From PUPG01 sp031323845 (GTDB lineage Bacteria > Bacteroidota > Bacteroidia > Bacteroidales > UBA7960): 28,380 nucleotides of DNA. The number at the start of each line of letters is the position of its first letter. The stretch's first letter is position 1. Below the pieces are notes generated by a model that ran no database searches, had not been told where the DNA came from, and worked only from the letters and a program-made list of their open reading frames with translations. The position numbers and the translations under genes were made by a program. Positions 15,334-23,376 of the stretch are shown here, piece after piece. The stretch lies in the NCBI GenBank assembly GCA_031323845.1, contig JAVIYP010000034.1, forward strand, positions 1-28,380, written 5' to 3'.

Positions 15334-16675
15334 AATGAACTACGTTGAAAAACTTAGCCACTCTGCAGTGCTTGGCGCCGCGGGAAAGATGGGGTCAGGC
15401 ATCACGCTGCTGCTCGCCACTGAAATGGTTGATCTCTCACTGAAACCTGAAAACAAAGACAGGCTCTTCCGTTTGCATGCCATTGACATTTCTGCAAAAG
15501 CCTTGCAGGGTTTGCAGGATTACCTCAGGGCGCAGTTACTCAGAATCGCCGAGAAAAAAGCCGTTGCACTAAGAGCTGTGTATCTCAACCGGCACGACTT
15601 AATCGAAAACAGGGATATCATCCGCCAGTATGTTGACGACGCCATGCGCCTGATAAGCTTCAGCACCCGGGCCGAATCAGCCTATGACGCTCACCTGGTT
15701 TTTGAAGCAGCCGTTGAAGATGTTGATCTTAAAGTAGCCATGATTCGTCAGATTGAAGAAAACTCAGCAGGAGAACCCTGGTATCTTACCAATACCTCAT
15801 CCATTCCGATATCCGAACTTAATGAACAGTGCAGTCTGGACGGACGGATTGTAGGATTTCATTTTTACAATCCGCCCGCTGTGCAGCGCATTCTTGAATA
15901 TGTCGCTCCGGCAGGCACCCGCGACGACCTGGCCGACTTCTCATTAAAGCTCGCTGCCAGTATGCGCAAGGTGGTTGTGAAAGCAAACGATTTTGCCGGT
16001 TTTATTGGAAATGGATTTCTCATGCGCGATATCCTGTTTGGCATCGACATGGCCATGAAGCTTACGGAGGATACAGGCTTTACCGGTGCTGTCTATGCTG
16101 TGAACCGTGTAAGTAACGATTTTTTACTTCGTCCGATGGGCGTTTTTCAGCTTATGGATTATGTTGGTATTGATGTGTGCCAGAAGATCATGAAAGTGAT
16201 GTCGGAACGCCTTGACAATCCCGGATTGCACAGTCCGCTGATAGATCGGCTGATCGCCCTTGATGTCACCGGAGGTCAGTATTCCGATGGTACACAAAAA
16301 CCGGGCATGTTCAGCTATGCCAAGGGAAAAATCAGCGGTGTCTATGATCCAGACCTGCAAAATTACGTGCCTCTGGATGATGTAAAAGTTACGGCAGATA
16401 AATATACGGGTCCCCTGCCGGAAACATTCAAACCCTGGAAAGAAGTTATCAGGATTAAAGACAGGGGTGAAATCCTGGCCCGGCATTTTGATGCCCTGAA
16501 AAAGATGGACTCACCGGGATCCGTTATGGCTATGGAGTACCTCCGGAACGCCAGGGCCATAGGGCTTGGCCTTATCGCCGACGGTATTGCCAACAGTGCA
16601 GAAGACGTCAATACGGTAATGATGACCGGGTTTTACCATGCCTATGGCCTGATCAACGATTTTGCCGGCGATTGA
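15326..16675 (+). CDS. 3-hydroxyacyl-CoA dehydrogenase family protein, long form
   Basis: This NAD-dependent enzyme should oxidise 3-hydroxyacyl-CoA to 3-ketoacyl-CoA. The dinucleotide loop is GAAGKMGSG (residues 17-25). Then come VFEAAVEDVDLKV, NTSSIPISEL, the catalytic His/Glu segment GFHFYNPPAVQRILEYV, and DFAGFIGNGFLMRD. At 449 residues it is much longer than the roughly 285-residue single enzyme; the extra length follows the first C-terminal helical domain and includes MGVFQLMDYVGIDV and a second helical part, as in two-domain or tandem C-terminal forms. ATG 15326 overlaps the crotonase stop; another ATG at 15335 is possible. Its neighbours place it in beta-oxidation or its reversal. Confidence 0.9.
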   Translation: MNEMNYVEKLSHSAVLGAAGKMGSGITLLLATEMVDLSLKPENKDRLFRLHAIDISAKALQGLQDYLRAQLLRIAEKKAVALRAVYLNRHDLIENRDIIRQYVDDAMRLISFSTRAESAYDAHLVFEAAVEDVDLKVAMIRQIEENSAGEPWYLTNTSSIPISELNEQCSLDGRIVGFHFYNPPAVQRILEYVAPAGTRDDLADFSLKLAASMRKVVVKANDFAGFIGNGFLMRDILFGIDMAMKLTEDTGFTGAVYAVNRVSNDFLLRPMGVFQLMDYVGIDVCQKIMKVMSERLDNPGLHSPLIDRLIALDVTGGQYSDGTQKPGMFSYAKGKISGVYDPDLQNYVPLDDVKVTADKYTGPLPETFKPWKEVIRIKDRGEILARHFDALKKMDSPGSVMAMEYLRNARAIGLGLIADGIANSAEDVNTVMMTGFYHAYGLINDFAGD

Positions 16676-16758
16676 TGTCCTGCGGCACAGCCCGGCCGGT
16701 GGTTATCTCCGGTGCCACACGGGCACATTCATAAAAATGGAACAAAAAACAGCGTATT

Positions 16759-17997
16759 ATGAGAAAAAAAGTTTTCATGACGGCCGGATATAACACCGTT
16801 TCTTTTGGCACGGGCCGTAAGGAATTCAACCCGAGAAAGCCTCGTCCTGACATTGATCATTATATCAGGGAGGCCGGTCGCGGCAGCCTGGCCTTGCTTG
16901 GCGGTGCTGATCATGTTGATGAAGGAGTGGTCGGCAATTTTATGGCGTCCAGGTTTGTCAGGCAGGCTCACCTGGGTGCTTTTATGCCTTATATTGATGA
17001 AGGCTTACGTCACAAGCCCGCGCATCGCGTGGAGGGGGCCTGCGCCAGCGGCGGACTGGCCCTGCTGGCAGGCATTCGCTCGGTGCTGGCAGAGTCTGCA
17101 GCATCGGTACTGGCGGTGGGCGTGGAAGTGCAAAACTCAGTCAAGGCCATTTATGGCGCAGATATTCTGGCAGGCGCCGGCTGGTTCAAGCATCGCAAGG
17201 AGGGTCATGCCTACTTTTTCCCAGCCTGTTTCAGCGACAGGGCAGGGGCGTATTTTGAGAAGTTCGGAAAGGACGGCACCCGCCAGGCCATGGCCCACTG
17301 GTATAAGCAAGCTATTGAAAACGCCAGGCGCTGTCCTACCGCACAGGAATACGAAAACACGAATCCCGATCTGCTTGCCCTGGCCTTGACACCTCCAAAC
17401 CCCAAAGTCTTCACCGACCACCTAAACGTCTTCGATTGCTCGAAGGTGTCTGACGGGGCTTCCGCCATTGCCATCATGTCGGAAGAAGGACTGCAACGGG
17501 CTGAAATTCCACTGGAAGATGCTGTTGAAGTAGCAGGGTTTGCCCTGTGTGTAGATAATTTAACGGAGAAGCCGTCAGACCTGACACGTTTGGATACTGT
17601 CGCAAAAGCCTCCCGGGAAGCACTCCATATGGCCGGAATTGGTCCTGAGCAGCTGGCTACCATAGAACTGCACGATTGTTTCACCATCGCTGCGGTGATG
17701 ATACTCGAAGCCATCGGACTGGCCGGATACGGAGAAGGAGCCGACTTAGTCATCAAGGGCGATACAGCCCTGGATGGCCGCATCCCGGTAAACACAACCG
17801 GTGGCCTCATCGGATGGGGACACCCCACCGGCGCCACCGGTGTCCACCAGGCTGTTACGATTTGGGAACAACTCACCGGGAAAGCTGGTGCCGCCCAAAT
17901 CGATCTGCCCGCCGGTAAAGACTATGGCATGTCTATCAACATGGGTGGCGATGATAAGACAGTAGCCGCCATCGTTTACAAAAGAACAACAAGCTGA
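16759..17997 (+). CDS. Acetyl-CoA acetyltransferase, SCP2-type thiolase
   Basis: This enzyme cleaves 3-ketoacyl-CoA or condenses two acyl-CoAs. The 412 residues carry the acylated Cys in VEGACASGG (C95), the HDCF motif (H305-F308) and GHPTGATG (H355). The late CxGGG cysteine of ordinary degradative thiolases is not present at the C-terminus, which ends MSINMGGDDKTVAAIVYKR. HDCF in place of NEAF places it in the SCP2/SCP-x-like thiolase branch. The ATG at 16759 lies 83 bases after the dehydrogenase, the largest gap in the cassette. Chain-length preference and direction cannot be read. Confidence 0.92.
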   Translation: MRKKVFMTAGYNTVSFGTGRKEFNPRKPRPDIDHYIREAGRGSLALLGGADHVDEGVVGNFMASRFVRQAHLGAFMPYIDEGLRHKPAHRVEGACASGGLALLAGIRSVLAESAASVLAVGVEVQNSVKAIYGADILAGAGWFKHRKEGHAYFFPACFSDRAGAYFEKFGKDGTRQAMAHWYKQAIENARRCPTAQEYENTNPDLLALALTPPNPKVFTDHLNVFDCSKVSDGASAIAIMSEEGLQRAEIPLEDAVEVAGFALCVDNLTEKPSDLTRLDTVAKASREALHMAGIGPEQLATIELHDCFTIAAVMILEAIGLAGYGEGADLVIKGDTALDGRIPVNTTGGLIGWGHPTGATGVHQAVTIWEQLTGKAGAAQIDLPAGKDYGMSINMGGDDKTVAAIVYKRTTS

Positions 17998-18021
17998 ACT
18001 CAGCGTCAAAGCAATAGTGCC

Positions 18022-18861
18022 ATGAACTATATAGAACTGGTGTGCCGGGTGATTCCGGCAGAGCCCTGGTCTGAGATCATCATAGCTGAACTGGCAGAGA
18101 TCGGCTTTGAGAGCTTTGCCGAAACGGAAGAGGGCTTTAAAGCCTATGTCCCCTCTGAATTATTTTCTAAAGAAGAGGTAAAAACAGTTTTCGAACGAAA
18201 AAGAAGCCCCGGTCCGGGTGAATTGTCGTACACCATTTCAGAAATTGGCGGTAAAAACTGGAATGCTGTCTGGGAAACCAATTTCGAGGATGTGCTCATT
18301 GCCGGGCAATGCCATATCAGGGCTCCGTTCCATAACAAAGTGCCGGGTATAGCCTACGATATCGTCATTGAACCTAAGATGTCGTTTGGGACAGGTCATC
18401 ACGAAACGACGGTGCTTATGATTGAATGGCTGCTGCAGACCGGGCTTGAGGGAAAGGATGTACTGGATATGGGATGTGGTACCGGTGTTCTGGCTATCCT
18501 GGCTGCCAAAAAAGGCGCTGCAAAGGTTACGGCAATCGACAATTATTTGTTTGCTTACGAAAATACCGTTGAAAATGCCGCCCGGAACGGTATCACGGAT
18601 ATGCGCATCCTGCATGGTGATGCCTCACTGCTGGGCGATGAGACTTACGATGTCATTATCGCCAACATAACCCGGAACGTACTCCTGGAAGACATGGCGG
18701 CGTATGTTGAGGTGCTTAAGCCCGGCGGGCTTCTGATACTAAGCGGTTTTCTTTCCTTTGATAAAGATATTATCTTTGCCGGGGCTAACCAACACGGACT
18801 GCAGCATGCAGGAGAGAAAGAACTCAGAGACTGGGTGGCCATGCAATTAATTAAACCATAG
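18022..18861 (+). CDS. prmA: Ribosomal protein L11 methyltransferase
   Basis: PrmA trimethylates lysines and the N-terminus of ribosomal protein L11 using SAM. The 279-residue protein has the small N-terminal substrate-recognition domain (about 1-95, with WNAVWETNF), then PKMSFGTGHHETT (119-130), the SAM loop VLDMGCGTGVLAILAAKKGA (from 147), an acidic AIDNYLFA and the active-site NITRNVLLE. The C-terminus GGLLILSGFL matches the family. Three bases separate its stop from plsY, so the two are co-transcribed. It follows the thiolase by 24 bases and could share the cassette transcript. Confidence 0.94.
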   Translation: MNYIELVCRVIPAEPWSEIIIAELAEIGFESFAETEEGFKAYVPSELFSKEEVKTVFERKRSPGPGELSYTISEIGGKNWNAVWETNFEDVLIAGQCHIRAPFHNKVPGIAYDIVIEPKMSFGTGHHETTVLMIEWLLQTGLEGKDVLDMGCGTGVLAILAAKKGAAKVTAIDNYLFAYENTVENAARNGITDMRILHGDASLLGDETYDVIIANITRNVLLEDMAAYVEVLKPGGLLILSGFLSFDKDIIFAGANQHGLQHAGEKELRDWVAMQLIKP

Positions 18862-18864
18862 GAC

Positions 18865-19506
18865 ATGGATTTACTTCTACATTTCAATGCGTTGATTGTT
18901 TTTTTCAGCATTCTGGCCTATGTTTTAGGTTCTGTTCCAACAGCCGTCTGGATGGGCAAATGGCTGCGTGGCCTGGATGTGAGGGATCATGGCAGTGGTA
19001 ATGCAGGTGCCACGAATGCGATGCGGGTGCTGGGCCCTAAAATAGGCCTGGTTGTGCTGCTTCTCGATGCGTTAAAAGCCATTGCCGCGGTTAGCATGGC
19101 CCTGTTTATCAAAGAGGGTTTCTACAGCGAAGAATTGTTTGTCATGTTTCAGCTCTTTCTGGGGGCACTGGTCATCACAGGTCACGTATTTCCCGTTTTT
19201 GCCTCCTTCAGGGGTGGAAAAGGCATCGCCTCACTGCTCGGCATCGTATTCGTTCTTTTCCCCGAAGCCTTTCTGATATGCCTCGTTGTTTTTCTGGCCG
19301 TCTTTTTTTCCTCGCGCTATGTGTCTCTCGCCTCACTGGCCGCCGCTGTAGCCCTGCCAATTATTGTCATTGTGGTTAAGGATGTAACCCTGGTATCCAA
19401 GGTAGTGTTTGCCGTCATCGTCGCCCTGTTTGTACCGGTCGTCCATATCAACAACATCAAAAGGCTGATACAGGGAACAGAAAACCGGATTTCGTTCAGA
19501 AGATAA
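18865..19506 (+). CDS. plsY: Glycerol-3-phosphate acyltransferase (acyl-phosphate dependent)
   Basis: PlsY transfers an acyl group from acyl phosphate to sn-glycerol-3-phosphate, the first step of phospholipid synthesis, in the inner membrane. The 213-residue hydrophobic protein has about five membrane segments and the three signature cytosolic motifs: DHGSGNAGATNAMRVLG, GHVFPVFASFRGGKGIA and the C-terminal HINNIKRLIQGTENRIS. Three bases separate it from prmA. The partner PlsX is not in the window. Confidence 0.95.
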   Translation: MDLLLHFNALIVFFSILAYVLGSVPTAVWMGKWLRGLDVRDHGSGNAGATNAMRVLGPKIGLVVLLLDALKAIAAVSMALFIKEGFYSEELFVMFQLFLGALVITGHVFPVFASFRGGKGIASLLGIVFVLFPEAFLICLVVFLAVFFSSRYVSLASLAAAVALPIIVIVVKDVTLVSKVVFAVIVALFVPVVHINNIKRLIQGTENRISFRR

Positions 19507-19513
19507 CAGCTTG

Positions 19514-19546
19514 TTTGCTTTCATATCTGTTTTTTCATTATTTTTG
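19514..19546 (+). promoter_or_regulatory. Promoter of the NfeD-floA operon
   Basis: TTTG (19514-19517), a 21-base spacer and TATTTTTG (19539-19546) match the Bacteroidota consensus. The start of transcription would be near 19551, about 85 bases before the chosen NfeD ATG. Confidence 0.6.
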
Positions 19547-19635
19547 TTTGTTGCATAAACTATTGCACCGAAATTATTGTTGTATCATTGAAAAGCCATG
19601 CAGCGGCTCTCAACAACTTAAACAACGATTCATCT

Positions 19636-20106
19636 ATGGCGTGGTTAATTGTTTTAAGCTTGATAGTGGTGGGAATCATTTTCCTGCTGCTGGAAATCCT
19701 GGTGGTGCCGGGTGCCACTGTTGTCGGCTTGTTCGGTCTCGGACTGGTAGTTGCCGGCATTGTTGTGTCCTTTAACCATTATGGAGTTGAAGCAGGCATT
19801 ATGACCCTGGCAGGTACGCTTGCCATCAGCCTTGTCGCAATTGGGCTGGCGCTGAGGTCCAACACCTGGAAAAAAGCCATGCACAGTTCTGCGCTGGAAG
19901 GCAGGGTTAACGTCGTTGAACACGACAAGGTGCTCAAAGGCGATGAGGGTGTGTCCATTACACGCCTGAACCCCATGGGCAAAGCCCTTATCAAGGATGA
20001 ATATTACGAAGTACGGTCGTTGGACAACCTGATCGCTGAAAACACACCCATCACAGTGGTGAAGGTTGAAGGAAACAAAATCATTGTTAAACCTAAAGAA
20101 GCATAA
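19636..20106 (+). CDS. NfeD-like membrane protein (short form)
   Basis: This 156-residue protein has three N-terminal membrane segments (about 3-20, 25-44 and 54-72) and a C-terminal OB-fold domain (about 85-156, with LEGRVNVVEHDKVLKGDEGV and VVKVEGNKIIVKP). It lacks the ClpP-like serine protease domain of long NfeD proteins. Short NfeD proteins pair with flotillins, and floA follows after three bases here. I chose the ATG at 19636 because the first membrane helix begins there; an upstream in-frame TTG at 19588 would add 16 polar residues. The probable role is organising membrane microdomains with FloA. Confidence 0.9.
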   Translation: MAWLIVLSLIVVGIIFLLLEILVVPGATVVGLFGLGLVVAGIVVSFNHYGVEAGIMTLAGTLAISLVAIGLALRSNTWKKAMHSSALEGRVNVVEHDKVLKGDEGVSITRLNPMGKALIKDEYYEVRSLDNLIAENTPITVVKVEGNKIIVKPKEA

Positions 20107-20109
20107 ACT

Positions 20110-21114
20110 ATGGAAAACATCGGAATTATCATTGCCATTGCCCTGGTGAGCATCGTGGGCTTATGGATTATTTTTTATTTTATCCCTGTAGGATTGTGGT
20201 TTTCCGCCCTCGTATCGGGTGTCCGTATCAGCTTACTGCAGCTGGTGCTGATGCGTTGGCGTAAGATTCCGCCCGCAGTCATCGTCAACAACCTTATTTC
20301 GGCGACCAAGGCCGGACTTACCCTCAACCGCAACGACCTGGAAGCTCACTATCTTGCCGGTGGCCGGGTTAAAGCCGTGGTAAATGCGCTGATCAGTGCC
20401 GATAAGGCCAACATACCCCTCGATTTTAAAACAGCCACCGCCATTGACCTTGCCGGACGTGATGTGCTTGAGGCCGTGCAGATGTCGGTAAAGCCAAAGG
20501 TGATCAACACCCCGCCCGTGGCCGCTGTGGCCAAAGATGGTATCCAGCTGATTGCCAAAGCCAGGGTGACACTCCGGGCCAACATCAAGCAACTCGTTGG
20601 CGGCGCCGGCGAAGAAACCATTCTGGCCAGGGTAGGTGAAGGTATCGTAACTTCGATAGGATCGGCACAGCACCACAAGCAAGTGCTCGAAAACCCCGAC
20701 AGCATATCCAAGGTAGTGCTCTCTAAAGGCCTTGACTCAGGTACAGCATACGAAATTTTGTCTATTGATATAGCCGATATTGATGTTGGGAAAAACATTG
20801 GTGCCATGCTGCAAATCGATCAGGCCAATGCCGATAAGAACATCGCACAGGCTAAGGCTGAAGAGCGCCGCGCCATGGCAGTTGCCGCCGAACAGGAAAT
20901 GAAAGCCAAGGCCCAGGAAGCCCGGGCCAAAGTTATCCAGGAAGAAGCCGAAATACCCAAGGCCATCTCCGAATCGTTCAGAAGCGGAAACCTCGGTATC
21001 ATGGACTATTACCGCATGGAAAACATCAAAGCTGATACCTCCATGAGAGAACAGATCAGCCGTCCCGGAGGTCCCGCAACAAGCAAAGGGAAATCCCCCG
21101 ACACTACTAAATAA
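20110..21114 (+). CDS. floA: Flotillin-like protein FloA
   Basis: FloA forms membrane-anchored oligomers thought to organise functional membrane microdomains. The 334 residues match the family. One N-terminal membrane segment (about 5-33) is followed by the conserved RWRKIPPAVIVNNLISA, AHYLAGGRVKAVVNALISAD, LAGRDVLEAVQMSV and an SPFH-like core. An Ala/Glu/Lys-rich coiled region follows (about 235-285, QAKAEERRAMAVAAEQEMKA), then SGNLGIMDYYRMENIKADTSMR. The last 20 residues are low-complexity. It is the distal gene of an NfeD-floA operon that ends at a strong hairpin. Confidence 0.95.
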   Translation: MENIGIIIAIALVSIVGLWIIFYFIPVGLWFSALVSGVRISLLQLVLMRWRKIPPAVIVNNLISATKAGLTLNRNDLEAHYLAGGRVKAVVNALISADKANIPLDFKTATAIDLAGRDVLEAVQMSVKPKVINTPPVAAVAKDGIQLIAKARVTLRANIKQLVGGAGEETILARVGEGIVTSIGSAQHHKQVLENPDSISKVVLSKGLDSGTAYEILSIDIADIDVGKNIGAMLQIDQANADKNIAQAKAEERRAMAVAAEQEMKAKAQEARAKVIQEEAEIPKAISESFRSGNLGIMDYYRMENIKADTSMREQISRPGGPATSKGKSPDTTK

Positions 21115-21132
21115 TACACCCGGTGTACGATG

Positions 21133-21175
21133 AAAGGCCACCCCTCGAGGTTTCGACAGGTGGCCTTTATTCTTT
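21133..21175 (+). terminator. Hairpin terminator after floA
   Basis: AAAGGCCACC (21133-21142) and GGTGGCCTTT (21159-21168) form a perfect 10-base-pair stem around a 16-base loop that itself contains the palindrome CCTCGAGG, followed by a T-rich ATTCTTT. Because the stem starts with AAA and ends with TTT, it could work in both directions. It separates the NfeD-floA operon from the next promoter. Confidence 0.75.
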
Positions 21176-21203
21176 GTTAACATGTTTGTCTCCCTTTAAC
21201 TGC

Positions 21204-21211
21204 TATCTTTG
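21204..21211 (+). promoter_or_regulatory. -7 box for the VWA-like membrane protein gene
   Basis: TATCTTTG is an exact match to TAnnTTTG, 38 bases before the ATG. The nearest TTTG elements (21185-21188 and 21173-21176) are 15 and 27 bases away, both off the usual spacing. Confidence 0.5.
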
Positions 21212-21249
21212 CCATACGTTATGTTTACACGATGGTTAACTGATATAGG

Positions 21250-23337
21250 ATGAATGTACCTGTTGTTTTTGACTATCCGTTCTGGCTGGTGTTGCTTTGC
21301 CTGCTTTGCGGGCTGACATACAGCGGGATCCTGTATTACCGGAACAACAAAGACAGTCTTCACCCGGCCGTTCAATGGATGCTGGCCGTTTTCCGCTTTT
21401 TCTCCGTCAGTATCATTGCCTTTCTGCTACTTGCTCCGCTCATTGAGCGCCTGATCAATACTGTGGAAAAACCTTACCTCGTTTTTCTGCAGGACAATAC
21501 ACGATCCCTGGTGCTGGCCAGCGACTCCTCTTACCTCTTTAATGAGTATCTTCCGGAAATGAACGGCTTGGTGGCCTCTTTCCCTGATGACGTTCAAACA
21601 AGAATATACACCTTCGGCGAAAAGGTGAAACCGGCCGATACCATTGATTTCTCAGAACGAGTCACCAACATGTCGGCCATTTTTTCTGAACTCGATACCC
21701 GGTACAGCAACAGAAACCTGGGTGCGGTTATCCTTGCTGGTGATGGCATCTATAACCGCGGCATTAATCCTGTATATGCCGCTGCTATGGTAACATACCC
21801 GGTTTACACCCTGGCCCTGGGCGATACGGTTACCCGGAAGGACCTGATCCTGAAAAATGTCCGCCATAACCGCATGGCCTACCTTGGAAATCTCTTTCCC
21901 GTTGAAGTTGAAATTGAAGCACTCAAAAGCCGCGGATTATCATCTCACCTGGTTATTACCCACCGGGGTGAAGAAGTGTATAGAGAACAGGTGAATTTTA
22001 CCTCAGATCATCATACCGGGACCTACAGCCTTCACCTGGAAGCCTCTGAAGCAGGTATGCAGCGATTCACGGCGGAAATACTTCCCATCGAGGATGAAGT
22101 CAGCCTGCAGAATAATGCCAGAGACTTTTATGTGGATGTCCTCGACACCCGGCAAAACATTCTCATCATGGCAGCTTACCCTCATCCTGATGTTGCAGCC
22201 TTGAAACATGCGCTTGAGGCCAACGAGCAATACGAGGTTGAATCGGTGCTGTTCCGTGACTTTGATGGCAGTGCAGAAGCTTATGACCTTATTGTGCTGC
22301 ATCAGCTTCCTTCGGTGAACTTCCCTGCCCGGACTTTTTTCGAACAGGCCGCCAGGGAGAACAGTTCATTGCTTTTTATTGTGGGAGGGAAGACGGATAT
22401 CAACGCTTTTAACGCCATGCAGTCCTTGCTGAACCTTGAGCTGCGATCGCCGGAGCTTGTGGAAAGCCTGGCTGAAGTAAACACCGGCTTCTTGCTGTTC
22501 AGCATTCACGAACAGGCAGCCCGAATGCTGGGATTAATGCCGCCGCTTTATGTGCCTTTCGCCAATTACAGACCTTCACCCGAAGCCAGTGTTATGCTGT
22601 ATCAAAAAATCGGCCAGGTTGTTACGGAACAACCCCTGGTGCTCTTTTCAGGCGCGGGCCAAAGCCGTACGGGTATCATTGCAGGCGAGGGCCTCTGGAG
22701 GTGGCGCCTGAATACCCTGCTTCGCGAATCGCATCCCGGAACGTTTGATGACCTTATTTCCAGGATAGTAAACTATCTGGCCCTCAGGGAGGACAGAAGC
22801 CTGTTCCGGGTGGAAGCCCCAACCCTTCTTTTTGAAAATGACGCCCTGGTAGTGGAAGCCGAACTGTATAACCGCAGCTACGAGCTGATCAACGAACCCG
22901 AAGTGCATCTCTTCATAACCAACGAAGAAGGGGTGGAACTGCCCTATGTGATGGGGCGTACCTCCAATGCATACAGGCTCGATGCAGGCAACTTTTCCCC
23001 GGGTGACTATGCCTGGCGTGCCCGCGTTAATACCGGAGCAGAAGTGCTGAATGAAGAAGGCCTCTTCACGGTAAGACGCCTCGACCTCGAAAACCTGCAA
23101 AGCATCGCCGATCACGCACTATTGTTTCAACTGGCGGAAAATTCAGGCGGAAAACTCTTCTACCCGGGCCAGTGGGATGAACTCCGGGACCACATCTTAA
23201 ACAGGGATGATATAAAACCACGTTTGTATTCACATAAACAATTTATTGAAATCATCAATATAAAAGCATTGTTTATCATTATATTAGCCTTTTTGTCAAT
23301 TGAATGGTTTCTTAGAAAAAGAAGCGGGGGATATTAG
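21250..23337 (+). CDS. Large membrane protein with VWA-like and GATase-like domains
   Basis: I do not know a named function for this 695-residue protein. Two N-terminal membrane helices (about 10-30 and 43-65) lead into a von Willebrand A-like domain. That domain has a near-consensus metal site: D82-N-T-R-S86 as DxTxS, TN at 139-140 and VILAGDGIYNRG with D165. A beta-rich, CARDB/Ig-like stretch follows (about 205-290). Next comes a class I glutamine-amidotransferase-like fold without the catalytic Cys (ILIMAAYPHPDVAALKHAL, YDLIVLHQLP, LLFIVGG). A second beta-rich region and one C-terminal helix (about 671-688) close it. The large middle part is probably periplasmic. It has its own promoter just after floA. 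Confidence 0.82.
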   Translation: MNVPVVFDYPFWLVLLCLLCGLTYSGILYYRNNKDSLHPAVQWMLAVFRFFSVSIIAFLLLAPLIERLINTVEKPYLVFLQDNTRSLVLASDSSYLFNEYLPEMNGLVASFPDDVQTRIYTFGEKVKPADTIDFSERVTNMSAIFSELDTRYSNRNLGAVILAGDGIYNRGINPVYAAAMVTYPVYTLALGDTVTRKDLILKNVRHNRMAYLGNLFPVEVEIEALKSRGLSSHLVITHRGEEVYREQVNFTSDHHTGTYSLHLEASEAGMQRFTAEILPIEDEVSLQNNARDFYVDVLDTRQNILIMAAYPHPDVAALKHALEANEQYEVESVLFRDFDGSAEAYDLIVLHQLPSVNFPARTFFEQAARENSSLLFIVGGKTDINAFNAMQSLLNLELRSPELVESLAEVNTGFLLFSIHEQAARMLGLMPPLYVPFANYRPSPEASVMLYQKIGQVVTEQPLVLFSGAGQSRTGIIAGEGLWRWRLNTLLRESHPGTFDDLISRIVNYLALREDRSLFRVEAPTLLFENDALVVEAELYNRSYELINEPEVHLFITNEEGVELPYVMGRTSNAYRLDAGNFSPGDYAWRARVNTGAEVLNEEGLFTVRRLDLENLQSIADHALLFQLAENSGGKLFYPGQWDELRDHILNRDDIKPRLYSHKQFIEIINIKALFIIILAFLSIEWFLRKRSGGY

Positions 23338-23376
23338 CACTATGCCACGCCTGTAAAAACACCAGCATTCAATACT

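Noticed and set aside
16675..16734. 19-codon ORF overlapping the dehydrogenase stop (TGATG), with PVVISGATR resembling a thiolase start
   Set aside because: It ends quickly, and the real thiolase has its own complete N-terminus (KVFMTAGYNTVSFGTGR) downstream, so the resemblance is probably chance. A truncated thiolase remnant is possible but cannot be supported by so few residues.
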